Below, piece by piece: positions 1 to 6,868 of a stretch of DNA of 11,354 nt. Within the stretch, counting starts at the first letter, position 1; each line of letters starts with the position of its first letter. Position numbers and translations under genes: made by a program. The notes below the pieces were generated by a model. The model was not told the DNA's origin. It did no database searches and saw only the letters and a program-made list of their open reading frames with translations. Origin of the DNA: JANYJJ01 sp038241115 (lineage in GTDB: Bacteria > Pseudomonadota > Gammaproteobacteria > Burkholderiales > Burkholderiaceae_C); assembly GCA_038241115.1 (NCBI GenBank), contig JBBRGA010000115.1, positions 1-11,354 on the forward strand, in the 5' to 3' direction.

Positions 1-180
1 TTGCCGTCCTCAGGTTCGAAGCCCAAATCCCAGGGCTGACAAGTCAAGGCGCCGAGATAAATTTCCGCAAGTTCTCAACCGCAGCGCGTGCCGCCGCGCG
101 CAAAATATCCAAGCCGTGTGAAGTCACGGTCTGAGTCGTGCGCTGCAAAACGGAAAGCGTGACGCCACCAGTCGCTCCGC
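1..180. other. Left edge without a confident gene
   Basis: I see no gene here that I can support. One + reading frame is open from the window edge to a TGA at 132-134 and could be the last ~43 codons of an upstream gene. It is fairly basic and Ala-rich, but its third-position G/C content is weaker than in the neighbouring genes and I recognise no family. In other bacteria the partner exonuclease gene often sits just before this type of DNA ligase, but nothing in this fragment lets me assign it. Confidence 0.25.
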
Positions 181-717
181 GTGAAAGAAACCCCGAGAAG
201 CCCCGTGAATTTGCAACATGACTCTCTGCAGCTCCAGGACATTGCGCACCGTTTGGCGCGTGTCTATCACCGCGACGATTGGGTCGGCGGGGTGAGGCGT
301 GCCTTTGGCGCGGTGACTTTGGTGCCGCCGCGCAACACCGCCGAACTGGAAGCGCACCCACCCCACTTTTTAGCCGCGCTCTGGAAGCCGGTAGACGCCA
401 CCGGACCGTTCCTCTCGCGCCTGCCCACGCACGCCATGGTGATCACCCCCGATGCCGCCACCGCGGTGCGCGGCCTGTTGTCAGAAGTGCCGAACAACGC
501 GCGTTTGTGGCTGGCCAACACCAACATCGACTGGTCGTTGGTGGCGCACATCGTGATGCTGGCCGAGAAGCGTTTGGAGGCTTACCAGTACCGTGAACTC
601 GGTGCCTTCGCCAAGTCCCAAGAACGCTTGCTCATGGCGTCTATCAGCGTCAGCTACGAAGGCGGTGATTCGGTGTTTTGCCAATTCATCCGCACCTCCA
701 CAGGTGGCCTGGATTGA
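181..717 (+). CDS. Hypothetical protein upstream of DNA ligase
   Basis: I do not recognise this 178-aa protein. It looks like a real gene: codon third positions are strongly G/C biased, the frame is free of stops, and it lies 27 bp before the ligase start on the same strand. It has no signal peptide, membrane segment or familiar catalytic motif. The sequence is mixed alpha/beta in style, with hydrophobic stretches around residues 85-95 (HAMVITPDAA) and 110-135 (RLWLANTNIDWSLVAHIVML). The longest start is GTG at 181, which has no obvious ribosome binding site. An in-frame GTG at 205 has a purine-rich GAGAAG (194-199) at good spacing and is an attractive alternative, giving 170 aa. Its position suggests co-transcription with the ligase, but a role in DNA repair is only guilt by association. 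Confidence 0.7.
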   Translation: MKETPRSPVNLQHDSLQLQDIAHRLARVYHRDDWVGGVRRAFGAVTLVPPRNTAELEAHPPHFLAALWKPVDATGPFLSRLPTHAMVITPDAATAVRGLLSEVPNNARLWLANTNIDWSLVAHIVMLAEKRLEAYQYRELGAFAKSQERLLMASISVSYEGGDSVFCQFIRTSTGGLD

Positions 718-744
718 CGGTGTGACGGTGGCGGGGGCGCGATC

Positions 745-2448
745 GTGAAAGCATTCACCGCACTCTTTGCCCAGCTCGACAGCAGCACCGCCACATCGGC
801 CAAGGTCGACGCCCTGAGGCACTACTTTGCGAACGCGGCGCCCATCGACGCGGCCTGGGCCACTTACTTTTTGGCGGGCGGAAAACCGCGCCAGGTGGTG
901 CCCACCGGCACCCTGCGCGCACTGGCCTGTGAGCGCGCCGACCTGCCCGAGTGGCTGTTTGAAGAAAGCTACCAAGCTGTCGGCGACCTGGCCGAAACCA
1001 TCGCCCACGTGTTGCCCGCGCCCAGCAGCCGCAGCGACCTCAGTTTGTCGGTGTGGGTCGAGCAGCGTTTGCTCACCCTGCGCAGCGCCGAGCCCGCCGA
1101 GCAGGCACGTCGCATCCTGGCGTATTGGGACGAACTGGAGGCCGCTGAGCGCTTCATGTTGATCAAGCTGATCGGCGGCGGCTTTCGAGTCGGCGTGAGC
1201 AAGCTGTTGGTGCAGCGCGCCCTGGCCGAACTGTCGGGCGTCGACGCCAAAGTGGTGGCTCAGCGCATGATGGGCTACACCGACAAAGCGGTTCAACCCA
1301 GCGCCGAGAACTACCTGCGATTGATCGCCACCGACGCGCTGACGCCGGCCGATTCTGGTCAGCCGTACCCGTTTTTTTTGGCGCATCCGGTTGAAGGAAG
1401 CGCCGCCGATTTCGATGCCACGCTGGGGCCTGTGGACCGCTGGCTGGTCGAGTGGAAATACGACGGCATTCGCGCCCAAGTGGTGTGCCGGGCGGGCCGT
1501 GTCTGGATCTGGTCGCGCGGTGAAGAGCTGGTGACTGACCGATTCCCTGAGGTCGCAGCGCAGATGCAAAGCTTGCCCGACGGCACCGTGCTGGACGGTG
1601 AAATTCTGGTGTGGAAAGACGCTGCGCCCGCGCCTTTTGCCTTGCTGCAACAGCGCATCGGCCGCAAGACGCTGACCAAAAAAATACTCACCGAAGTGCC
1701 GGTGACTTTCATGGCCTATGACCTGCTGGAGCAAGCCGGGGTGGATGTGCGCGACTGGCCGCAAGTGCGACGCCGCAGCAGCTTGGAAAGTCTGGTCGCG
1801 GAGCATGCCTTGGCCATCTCACCCACGCAAGTACGAAGCACCTGGGCCGAGCTGGCAACCCTGCGCGAAGAGGCCAGAGCGCGTGGCGTGGAGGGCTTCA
1901 TGCTCAAGCATGTGGACGCGCGCTACGGTCAGGGCCGCACCAAGCGCGACGGCGTCTGGTGGAAGTGGAAAACCGAGCCGCTGACGGTGGATGCCGTGCT
2001 CATTTACGCCCAAGCCGGACACGGCCGCCGCGCCAGCGTCTACACCGACTACACCTTCGCCGTGTGGAGCCGCGCGCCCATTGATGCCGCTGAGGCACAA
2101 GCCGTGATCGATGCCATCGCCGCACGCCAGCCTGCGGTGCCAGGCGCGCTGCAATTGGTGGCTTTCGCCAAGGCCTATTCCGGCTTGACCGACGAGGAAT
2201 TCAAGGGAGTGGACCGCGTCATCAGGCAAACCACGCTGGAAAAATTTGGGCCGGTGCGCAGCGTCAAACCCAGCCTGGTCTTTGAGTTGGGTTTTGAAGG
2301 CATCAACCGCAGCCCGCGGCACAAAAGCGGCATTGCGGTGCGCTTTCCGCGCATGCTGCGCATCCGTTCGGACAAGCCCATCAATGAGGCCGATACGCTG
2401 GCGCATCTGGAGGCTTTTTTCGAGCCTTCGGTGAAGGCCTTGAGTTGA
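745..2448 (+). CDS. ATP-dependent DNA ligase (bacterial three-domain type)
   Basis: Seals nicks in duplex DNA using ATP through an enzyme-AMP intermediate, acting in the cytoplasm as a non-essential repair ligase beside NAD-dependent LigA. The 567-aa protein shows an N-terminal DNA-binding domain (about 1-210), a nucleotidyltransferase core and a C-terminal OB fold. Visible motifs are motif I EWKYDGIR with the AMP-accepting Lys238, motif III LDGEILVW (Glu286), motif IIIa FMAYDLL (about 322-328), motif IV EGFMLK (383-388) and motif V WWKWK (405-409). The length and the long N-terminal domain fit the bacterial family often linked to an Lhr-like helicase, an MBL-fold exonuclease and a metallophosphoesterase (LigB-type, the PP_1105 family). 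None of those partners is downstream here. The start is GTG at 745, preceded only by a weak G-run (733-737), so translation may be coupled to the upstream gene. Confidence 0.95.
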   Translation: MKAFTALFAQLDSSTATSAKVDALRHYFANAAPIDAAWATYFLAGGKPRQVVPTGTLRALACERADLPEWLFEESYQAVGDLAETIAHVLPAPSSRSDLSLSVWVEQRLLTLRSAEPAEQARRILAYWDELEAAERFMLIKLIGGGFRVGVSKLLVQRALAELSGVDAKVVAQRMMGYTDKAVQPSAENYLRLIATDALTPADSGQPYPFFLAHPVEGSAADFDATLGPVDRWLVEWKYDGIRAQVVCRAGRVWIWSRGEELVTDRFPEVAAQMQSLPDGTVLDGEILVWKDAAPAPFALLQQRIGRKTLTKKILTEVPVTFMAYDLLEQAGVDVRDWPQVRRRSSLESLVAEHALAISPTQVRSTWAELATLREEARARGVEGFMLKHVDARYGQGRTKRDGVWWKWKTEPLTVDAVLIYAQAGHGRRASVYTDYTFAVWSRAPIDAAEAQAVIDAIAARQPAVPGALQLVAFAKAYSGLTDEEFKGVDRVIRQTTLEKFGPVRSVKPSLVFELGFEGINRSPRHKSGIAVRFPRMLRIRSDKPINEADTLAHLEAFFEPSVKALS

Positions 2449-2512
2449 TGGGCCAGCAGCGGCAGCCGGTCAGAATCGGCGCACTTTTCTACATTTTCAG
2501 GAGTGTTTTCGC

Positions 2513-4189
2513 ATGAGTCCCAACCCCGCAACCCATCCGTTCAATTACACCCAGGGCTACACCAGCCAGCGCCTGCCGGTGTTTGGTCGCAACGTCGTCA
2601 GCACCTCCCACCCCCTGGCCGCACAGGCGGGTTTGCGCATGCTGCAAAACGGCGGCAACGCAGTCGATGCGGCCATTGCCACCGCAGCCGCCATGACCAT
2701 TGTCGAGCCGGTCAGCAACGGCTTGGGATCGGACGCGTTTTGCATTCTGTGGGACGGCCAACAACTGCACGGCCTGAACGCATCGGGCTGCGCACCAGCG
2801 GCCTGGACACCCGATTACTTCAAACGCAAATACGGCGCCGACGCTGGAACTTTGCCTTTGCGCGGCTGGGACAGTGCCACCGTGCCGGGCGCCGTGGCCG
2901 GTTGGGTGGCACTCAGCGAGCGCTTCGGCAAGCTGCCCTTTGCCGACTTGCTGCAGCCGGCCATCGAGATCGCCGAGCGCGGCTACTGCGTGCCGGTGGT
3001 GGTGCAACAAAAGTGGGCGGCGGCCGCGCCCATCTTGTGTGAGTTGCCCGGTTTTGCGCAGGCCTTCATGCCGCACGGCCGCGCGCCGAATGTGGGTGAG
3101 TTGTTCCAGTTTGCGCAGGCCGCCAAGTCGCTGCGTTTGATCGCGCAGACCAAAGGTGCGGCGTTTTATCAAGGCGAAATTGCAGCCGCGGCAGCGGCGC
3201 ATGCGCTTGAGAACGGTGGGTCGATGAGCGCTGCCGACTTCGCCGCGTACCGCCCCGAGTGGGTCACGCCGTTGTCTAAAAATTACCGCGGCCACACGCT
3301 GCATGAAATCCCGCCGAACGGGCAGGGCATCGCGGCGCAAGTCGCACTCGGCATCTTGCAAAACTTCGACATCGCCAGCCTGCCGGTGGACGGCGTGGAC
3401 AGCCAGCACCTGCAAATCGAAGCCATGAAACTGGCTTTTGCCGACGTGTACCGATACGTGTCTGAAGGCGCCAGCATGGAGGTCACGCCAGCGCAGATGC
3501 TGGACGACGGCTACCTTGCGTCCCGTGCCAAATTGATCGACCCCAAGCGGGCGCAAAACTTTGGCGCCGGCAACCCGGTGAAGGGCGGCACCATCTACCT
3601 CACGGCAGCCGACGAGAGCGGCATGATGGTCAGCTTCATCCAAAGCAACTACATGGGTTTTGGCTCTGGCGTGGTGGTGCCGGGCTACGGTTTGTCGATG
3701 CAAAACCGGGGCCACGGTTTTTCGCTCAACCCGCAAAGCCCCAACGTCGTCGCGCCCGGCAAGCGACCCTTCCACACCATCATTCCGGCCTTCCTGAGCA
3801 AACCGAAAATTGCAGGCCAATCTGCCCCGCAACTCACCGCCGAGCACATCGAGCCCGTCATGAGTTTTGGCGTGATGGGCGGCAACATGCAGCCGCAGGG
3901 CCACATGCAAACCTTGGTGCGCATGCTCGACCACGGCCAGAACCCGCAAGCCGCCTGCGACGCGCCGCGCTGGCGCTTCAACGCAGGCTTGGAAATCAAT
4001 GTCGAAGCCGCCATGGACCCGGCCACTTCGCAAGGCCTGAAAGACCGCGGTCACCAAGTCGACGTGATCCAGGACACCTACCAGGACTTCGGCGCCGGCC
4101 AGTTCATTTGGCGCTTGGGTGACCCTGCGGTGGAAGGCTATGTGGCCGCCAGCGATGCACGACGCGACGGCCAGGCAGCCGCGTTTTGA
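2513..4189 (+). CDS. Gamma-glutamyltransferase family proenzyme
   Basis: An N-terminal nucleophile hydrolase of the gamma-glutamyltransferase family (558 aa). Members are made as one chain and cleave themselves before a catalytic Thr to give large and small subunits. The likely Thr is Thr360 in the segment KGGTIYLTAADESG, followed by the conserved stretch VSFIQSNYMGFGSG. The N-terminal family signature is clear (HPLAAQAGLRMLQNGGNAVD, then the ATAAAMTIVEPVSNGLG region). There is no signal peptide, unlike periplasmic E. coli Ggt, so it is probably cytoplasmic and closer to the YwrD-like branch; its substrate (glutathione, another gamma-glutamyl compound or an acylated amine) cannot be read from sequence. 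ATG 2513 has AGGAG at 2499-2503 with 9-nt spacing. The stop lies 28 bp before the acyl-CoA ligase start, so the two genes probably form an operon. Confidence 0.93.
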   Translation: MSPNPATHPFNYTQGYTSQRLPVFGRNVVSTSHPLAAQAGLRMLQNGGNAVDAAIATAAAMTIVEPVSNGLGSDAFCILWDGQQLHGLNASGCAPAAWTPDYFKRKYGADAGTLPLRGWDSATVPGAVAGWVALSERFGKLPFADLLQPAIEIAERGYCVPVVVQQKWAAAAPILCELPGFAQAFMPHGRAPNVGELFQFAQAAKSLRLIAQTKGAAFYQGEIAAAAAAHALENGGSMSAADFAAYRPEWVTPLSKNYRGHTLHEIPPNGQGIAAQVALGILQNFDIASLPVDGVDSQHLQIEAMKLAFADVYRYVSEGASMEVTPAQMLDDGYLASRAKLIDPKRAQNFGAGNPVKGGTIYLTAADESGMMVSFIQSNYMGFGSGVVVPGYGLSMQNRGHGFSLNPQSPNVVAPGKRPFHTIIPAFLSKPKIAGQSAPQLTAEHIEPVMSFGVMGGNMQPQGHMQTLVRMLDHGQNPQAACDAPRWRFNAGLEINVEAAMDPATSQGLKDRGHQVDVIQDTYQDFGAGQFIWRLGDPAVEGYVAASDARRDGQAAAF

Positions 4190-4206
4190 AATCAATCCAA
4201 CACAAC

Positions 4207-4211
4207 AGGAG
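4207..4211 (+). promoter_or_regulatory. Ribosome binding site fixing the acyl-CoA ligase start
   Basis: AGGAG lies 6 nt before ATG 4218. It decides between this start and an in-frame ATG at 4119, which would lie inside the preceding gene and add 33 residues unlike the acyl-CoA ligase family. Confidence 0.8.
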
Positions 4212-4217
4212 CGGTCG

Positions 4218-5858
4218 ATGATTTCCACCACGATGATGGACGTGCCTTTGTCGCTGAACCACTTGCTGGACCGCGCGGGCCAAATTTTTGGCGGCAATGA
4301 AATCGTCTCGCGGCTGCCCGACAAAAGCCTCAAGCGCCACACTTACGCGCAGTTTTACCGGCGCGCGCGCGCCTTGGCGTCGGCGCTGCAAAAGCTGGGT
4401 TTGCAAAAAGGCGACCGCGTCGCCACGCTGTGCTGGAACCACCACGTCCACCTCGAGTGCTACTTCGGCATTCCGGCCGCTGCCGGCGTGATGCACACCT
4501 TGAATTTGCGCTTGTCCGTGGACGAAATTGCGTGGATCGCCAACGACGCGCAAGACCGCTTTCTCATCATCGACGACGTGCTGTTGCCGCTGTACCGGCA
4601 AATGGCGCACCTCTGCAAATTCGAAAAAGTCATTGTGTTTTCGTTTTCCGGCGCGCCTGTGCAGGGCGAGGTTTTAAACGCGGAGTTTTTAGACTACGAC
4701 TCGTTGCTGGATGCCGCCGACCCGGACGGCTACGTCTACCCCGCCCACGACGAGCACGATCCGGTGTCGATGTGCTACACGTCCGGCACCACCGGCCGCA
4801 GCAAAGGCGTGGTCTATTCGCACCGCTCTACCGTGCTGCACACCTTCGTCGGTTGTCTGGCCGATTGCTGGGCGCTGAAGGGCACCGACGTGGTCTTGCC
4901 GGTGACACCGATGTTCCACGCCAACAGTTGGGGCGTGCCCTACGGCGCGGTGATGTTGGGCGTGAAGCTGGTGTTTCCCGGGCCGCACTTGCATCCAGAC
5001 GACCTGCTCGATTTGATGCAGCTCGAGCCGCCCACGTTGGCCCTGGGCGTGCCCACGATCTGGATGGGTTTGATTCAAACGTTTGATGCTGCGCTCACCA
5101 CGCATCCGGGCCGCTGGAAGATGCCGCCGGGGCTGCGTTCATTGGTCGGCGGCGCGGCAGTGCCTGAGTCTTTGATCCGCGCGTTTGCGAAACACGGCGT
5201 GTGGCTGGTGCAGGGTTGGGGCATGACTGAAACCTCGCCCTTGGCCACAGTGTCTTACCTGCGCAATGAGCTGAAAGACGCTGGCGATGAGGTGCGCTTC
5301 AAGCGCGCCGCCATGGCAGGCGTGCCGGTGCCGCTGGTGGATGTGCGCATCAGAACCGACGACGGCCTGGATGCAAAGTGGGACGGCCAAACCATGGGTG
5401 AAATTCAGGTGCGCGGCCCCTTCATCACTGGCAGCTATCACGAAGTCGCGGTGACCGATGACAAGTTCACCGCCGACGGCTGGCTGCGCACCGGCGACGT
5501 CGCCACCATGGACCCGTTGGGTTTTGTGCGCATCACCGACCGCACCAAAGACCTCATCAAATCTGGCGGCGAATGGATCAGCTCTGTGGATCTGGAAAAC
5601 GCGCTGATGGCGCACGCCAGCGTCGTTGAGGCGGCGGTGATTGCCATCCCCGATGAAAAGTGGAGCGAGCGGCCGCTGGCTTGTTTGGTGCTGAAGCCAG
5701 GGTGTTCGGTGGCACCGGCAGAGTTGAACGCGCACCTGCTGGCGCATAAATTTGCGAAGTGGCAATTGCCGGAGCGCTATGAGTTCATCGAAGCCATCCC
5801 GCGCACATCCACGGGGAAGTTCTGGAAGCTGAAGTTGCGGGAGCGGTTTGCGAGTTGA
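4218..5858 (+). CDS. AMP-forming acyl-CoA ligase (AlkK/DmdB-like)
   Basis: Activates a carboxylic acid to its CoA thioester through an acyl-adenylate (ANL superfamily). The 546-aa protein carries the P-loop YTSGTTGRSKG (187-197), the WGMTET motif, GWLRTGDVA with the adenylate-binding Asp, the hinge region RITDRTKDLIKSGGEWIS, and the C-terminal PRTSTGKFWK with catalytic Lys534. Overall style, including the N-terminal PLSLNHLLDRAG and GDRVATLCWN segments, resembles medium-chain fatty acid (AlkK) and 3-methylthiopropionate (DmdB) CoA ligases. Substrate is not determined by sequence alone. The start is ATG 4218, supported by AGGAG at 4207-4211. It follows the gamma-glutamyltransferase gene by 28 bp. 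Its last ~77 codons have a second, diverged copy at 6442-6693. Confidence 0.93.
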   Translation: MISTTMMDVPLSLNHLLDRAGQIFGGNEIVSRLPDKSLKRHTYAQFYRRARALASALQKLGLQKGDRVATLCWNHHVHLECYFGIPAAAGVMHTLNLRLSVDEIAWIANDAQDRFLIIDDVLLPLYRQMAHLCKFEKVIVFSFSGAPVQGEVLNAEFLDYDSLLDAADPDGYVYPAHDEHDPVSMCYTSGTTGRSKGVVYSHRSTVLHTFVGCLADCWALKGTDVVLPVTPMFHANSWGVPYGAVMLGVKLVFPGPHLHPDDLLDLMQLEPPTLALGVPTIWMGLIQTFDAALTTHPGRWKMPPGLRSLVGGAAVPESLIRAFAKHGVWLVQGWGMTETSPLATVSYLRNELKDAGDEVRFKRAAMAGVPVPLVDVRIRTDDGLDAKWDGQTMGEIQVRGPFITGSYHEVAVTDDKFTADGWLRTGDVATMDPLGFVRITDRTKDLIKSGGEWISSVDLENALMAHASVVEAAVIAIPDEKWSERPLACLVLKPGCSVAPAELNAHLLAHKFAKWQLPERYEFIEAIPRTSTGKFWKLKLRERFAS

Positions 5859-5998
5859 AGCTGAAGTTTGAAGTTCCGATCTGAGCGCTGTTGCGTGCAC
5901 CCAGAGCGCACCTGACGCGCGATCAAGCCGGCATTGCTTGCACTGCTGCACCGAACGACAGTTGCGGCCAGCGTTTCTTCCCCCCTGCTATTGCCACC

Positions 5999-6301
5999 AT
6001 GAAGCCCACCGAGCGCGACGACATCCTGCTGCTGCTCGGCCGTCACCGCGCAGCTTTGGCGCAGCGTTTTGGTGCTCATCAGCTGGCGCTGTTCGGGTCA
6101 GCTGCACGCGACGAATTGCACAGCGAAAGCGACGTGGACGTGTTGGTGGACTTCAGCGGACCGGCCTCGTACGACGCCTACTTCGGCCTGAAGGACAGCC
6201 TGGAGAGTCTGCTTGGCCGCCGCGTAGATCTCGTCACTCGCAAGGGCTTGAAGCCGCGCGCGCGGCTGCGAGTAGAGCAGGACTTGATCCTTGTCCCGTG
6301 A
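5999..6301 (+). CDS. mntA: MNT-family nucleotidyltransferase antitoxin
   Basis: A 100-aa minimal nucleotidyltransferase, the antitoxin half of a HEPN/MNT toxin-antitoxin pair. Known family members neutralise the HEPN RNase by adding AMP to a Tyr next to its active site. The full GSX10DXD signature is present: Gly33-Ser34, then Asp45 and Asp47 in SESDVDVLVDF. A third acidic residue, Asp77 in RRVDLVTRK, is in the expected place. The length matches full-length small MNT proteins, so this half looks intact. I chose ATG 5999 because the protein begins there with the usual charged helix; there is no good Shine-Dalgarno sequence before it, and an in-frame TTG at 5891 would only add a non-conserved extension. 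Its end overlaps the HEPN start by 11 nt. The toxin it should control is truncated, so its present role is unclear. Confidence 0.88.
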   Translation: MKPTERDDILLLLGRHRAALAQRFGAHQLALFGSAARDELHSESDVDVLVDFSGPASYDAYFGLKDSLESLLGRRVDLVTRKGLKPRARLRVEQDLILVP

Positions 6302-6470
6302 CCCGCTGCTGTATCTGGACGATCTGATATCCAGTGTGCGAAAGATTGGCCGCCTGACGGCCGGGCGCAGCATGACGGCGTTCGCGGCGGATGAAGCTGC
6401 CTTTGATGCAGTGCTGCCACCTGCCTTCAACAGCCCCCAGCGAAGCGGCGGTGATTGCCATCCCCGATGA
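6291..6470 (+). pseudogene. hepT: Truncated HEPN toxin (DUF86/HepT-like)
   Basis: The reading frame from TTG 6291 opens with the typical start of HepT-like HEPN proteins: SRDPLLYLDD, then KIGRLTAG and FAADEAAFDAVL. Family members are about 110-120 aa and continue with a helix near RNLEIIGEA and later the RX4HXY RNase motif. Here the similarity stops after about codon 42 (near 6416). The frame then runs through a short unrelated stretch and out of frame into acyl-CoA ligase sequence, ending at TGA 6468-6470 after 59 codons. The RNase site and the Tyr modified by the antitoxin are therefore missing, and it should be inactive. The TTG start is the only one possible, because an in-frame TGA lies just upstream (6285-6287); AGGA at 6279-6282 gives proper spacing. 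The overlap with the antitoxin gene is the usual arrangement for this pair. Confidence 0.8.
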
Positions 6471-6693
6471 CAAGTGGAGCGAGCGGCCGCTGGCTTGCTT
6501 GGTGATGAAGCCCGGCTGTTCGGCGACGACGGCAGACCTCGCCGCAGAGTTGAACGCGCATTTGCTCGCCCACAAATTCGCCAAATGGCAATTGCCCGAG
6601 CGCTATGAATTTATCGATGCGATCCCGCGCACATCGACGGGCAAGTTTTGGAAGCTGAAGTTGAGGGAGCGGTTTGCGCGCCTGGCTGAGTAG
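6442..6693 (+). pseudogene. C-terminal remnant of a second acyl-CoA ligase
   Basis: This segment encodes the last ~83 residues of an acyl-CoA ligase closely matching the end of the intact gene at 4218-5858. It runs from EAAVIAIPDDKWSERPLAC through the catalytic-lysine motif RTSTGKFWKLKLRERF to a stop at 6691-6693. Aligned by eye, the DNA is roughly 87% identical to 5628-5858. It carries a 12-nt in-frame insertion (ATTADLA where the intact copy has VAP) and a slightly longer C-terminus. Most differences are silent, so this copy was under selection as a paralog before it was cut. Everything upstream of 6442 is missing: ~460 codons, including the P-loop. A frame exists from ATG 6391, giving 100 aa, but it has no plausible ribosome binding site and could only make a stray C-terminal domain. 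Confidence 0.88.
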
Positions 6694-6780
6694 GCAAGCT
6701 CCATCGCAGTCTGTTGAATTGCCAGCGCTTTTCGGCACTTGCGCCGGCTTTGAAGGGCGGCCGCTCACAGATACTCGGCA

Positions 6781-6854
6781 GACGACGATGCGTCAAAGTC
6801 GTCAGGCCTCCTGTGCAAGGACAGCCCTTGCACAGACGCCCATCACGACGACTT
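6781..6854 (+). promoter_or_regulatory. Structured leader before the sensor kinase
   Basis: Two strong inverted repeats are nested in the 5' leader. The inner one is a perfect 10-bp stem, CTGTGCAAGG (6811-6820) with CCTTGCACAG (6826-6835), around a 5-nt loop. The outer one pairs AAGTCGTC (6796-6803) with GACGACTT (6847-6854), whose 3' arm abuts the GGAAG ribosome binding site (6855-6859) of the kinase. GACGAC at 6781-6786 can also pair with GTCGTC at 6798-6803, which would compete with the outer stem. No U-tract follows, so it is not a standard intrinsic terminator. The inner palindrome could equally be an operator. A regulatory function is inference. Confidence 0.4.
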
Positions 6855-6868
6855 GGAAGCATCAAATC

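Noticed and set aside
44..361. A minus-strand 105-codon frame at the left edge with an amphipathic, phasin-like end (HGLDILRAAARAAVENL)
   Set aside because: Most of it overlaps the coding-like 178-aa gene and the N-terminal part is Arg/Pro-rich antisense; the resemblance at the end is too short to support a gene.
481..1806. A long minus-strand open frame (441 codons) opposite the DNA ligase
   Set aside because: It mirrors the ligase gene with the Gln/His/Arg/Ala-rich composition expected of an antisense frame in GC-rich DNA and shows no family motif.
4119..4217. Longer N-terminus for the acyl-CoA ligase from ATG 4119
   Set aside because: It would overlap the preceding gene by 71 nt and has no family similarity; ATG 4218 has AGGAG at ideal spacing.
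2489..4342. A minus-strand open frame (617 codons) opposite the gamma-glutamyltransferase
   Set aside because: The + strand gene has full family motifs, including the catalytic Thr region; the opposite frame is a compositional shadow.
6811..6835. The 10-bp hairpin as an intrinsic terminator for the ligase remnant
   Set aside because: No T-run follows, and it lies 118 bp past the remnant's stop; listed instead as part of a possible regulatory leader.
6674..6868. Longer N-terminus for the sensor kinase from the in-frame start at 6674
   Set aside because: It overlaps the ligase remnant, reads as non-coding sequence through the inverted repeats, and would bury the signal/anchor segment 65 residues deeper.
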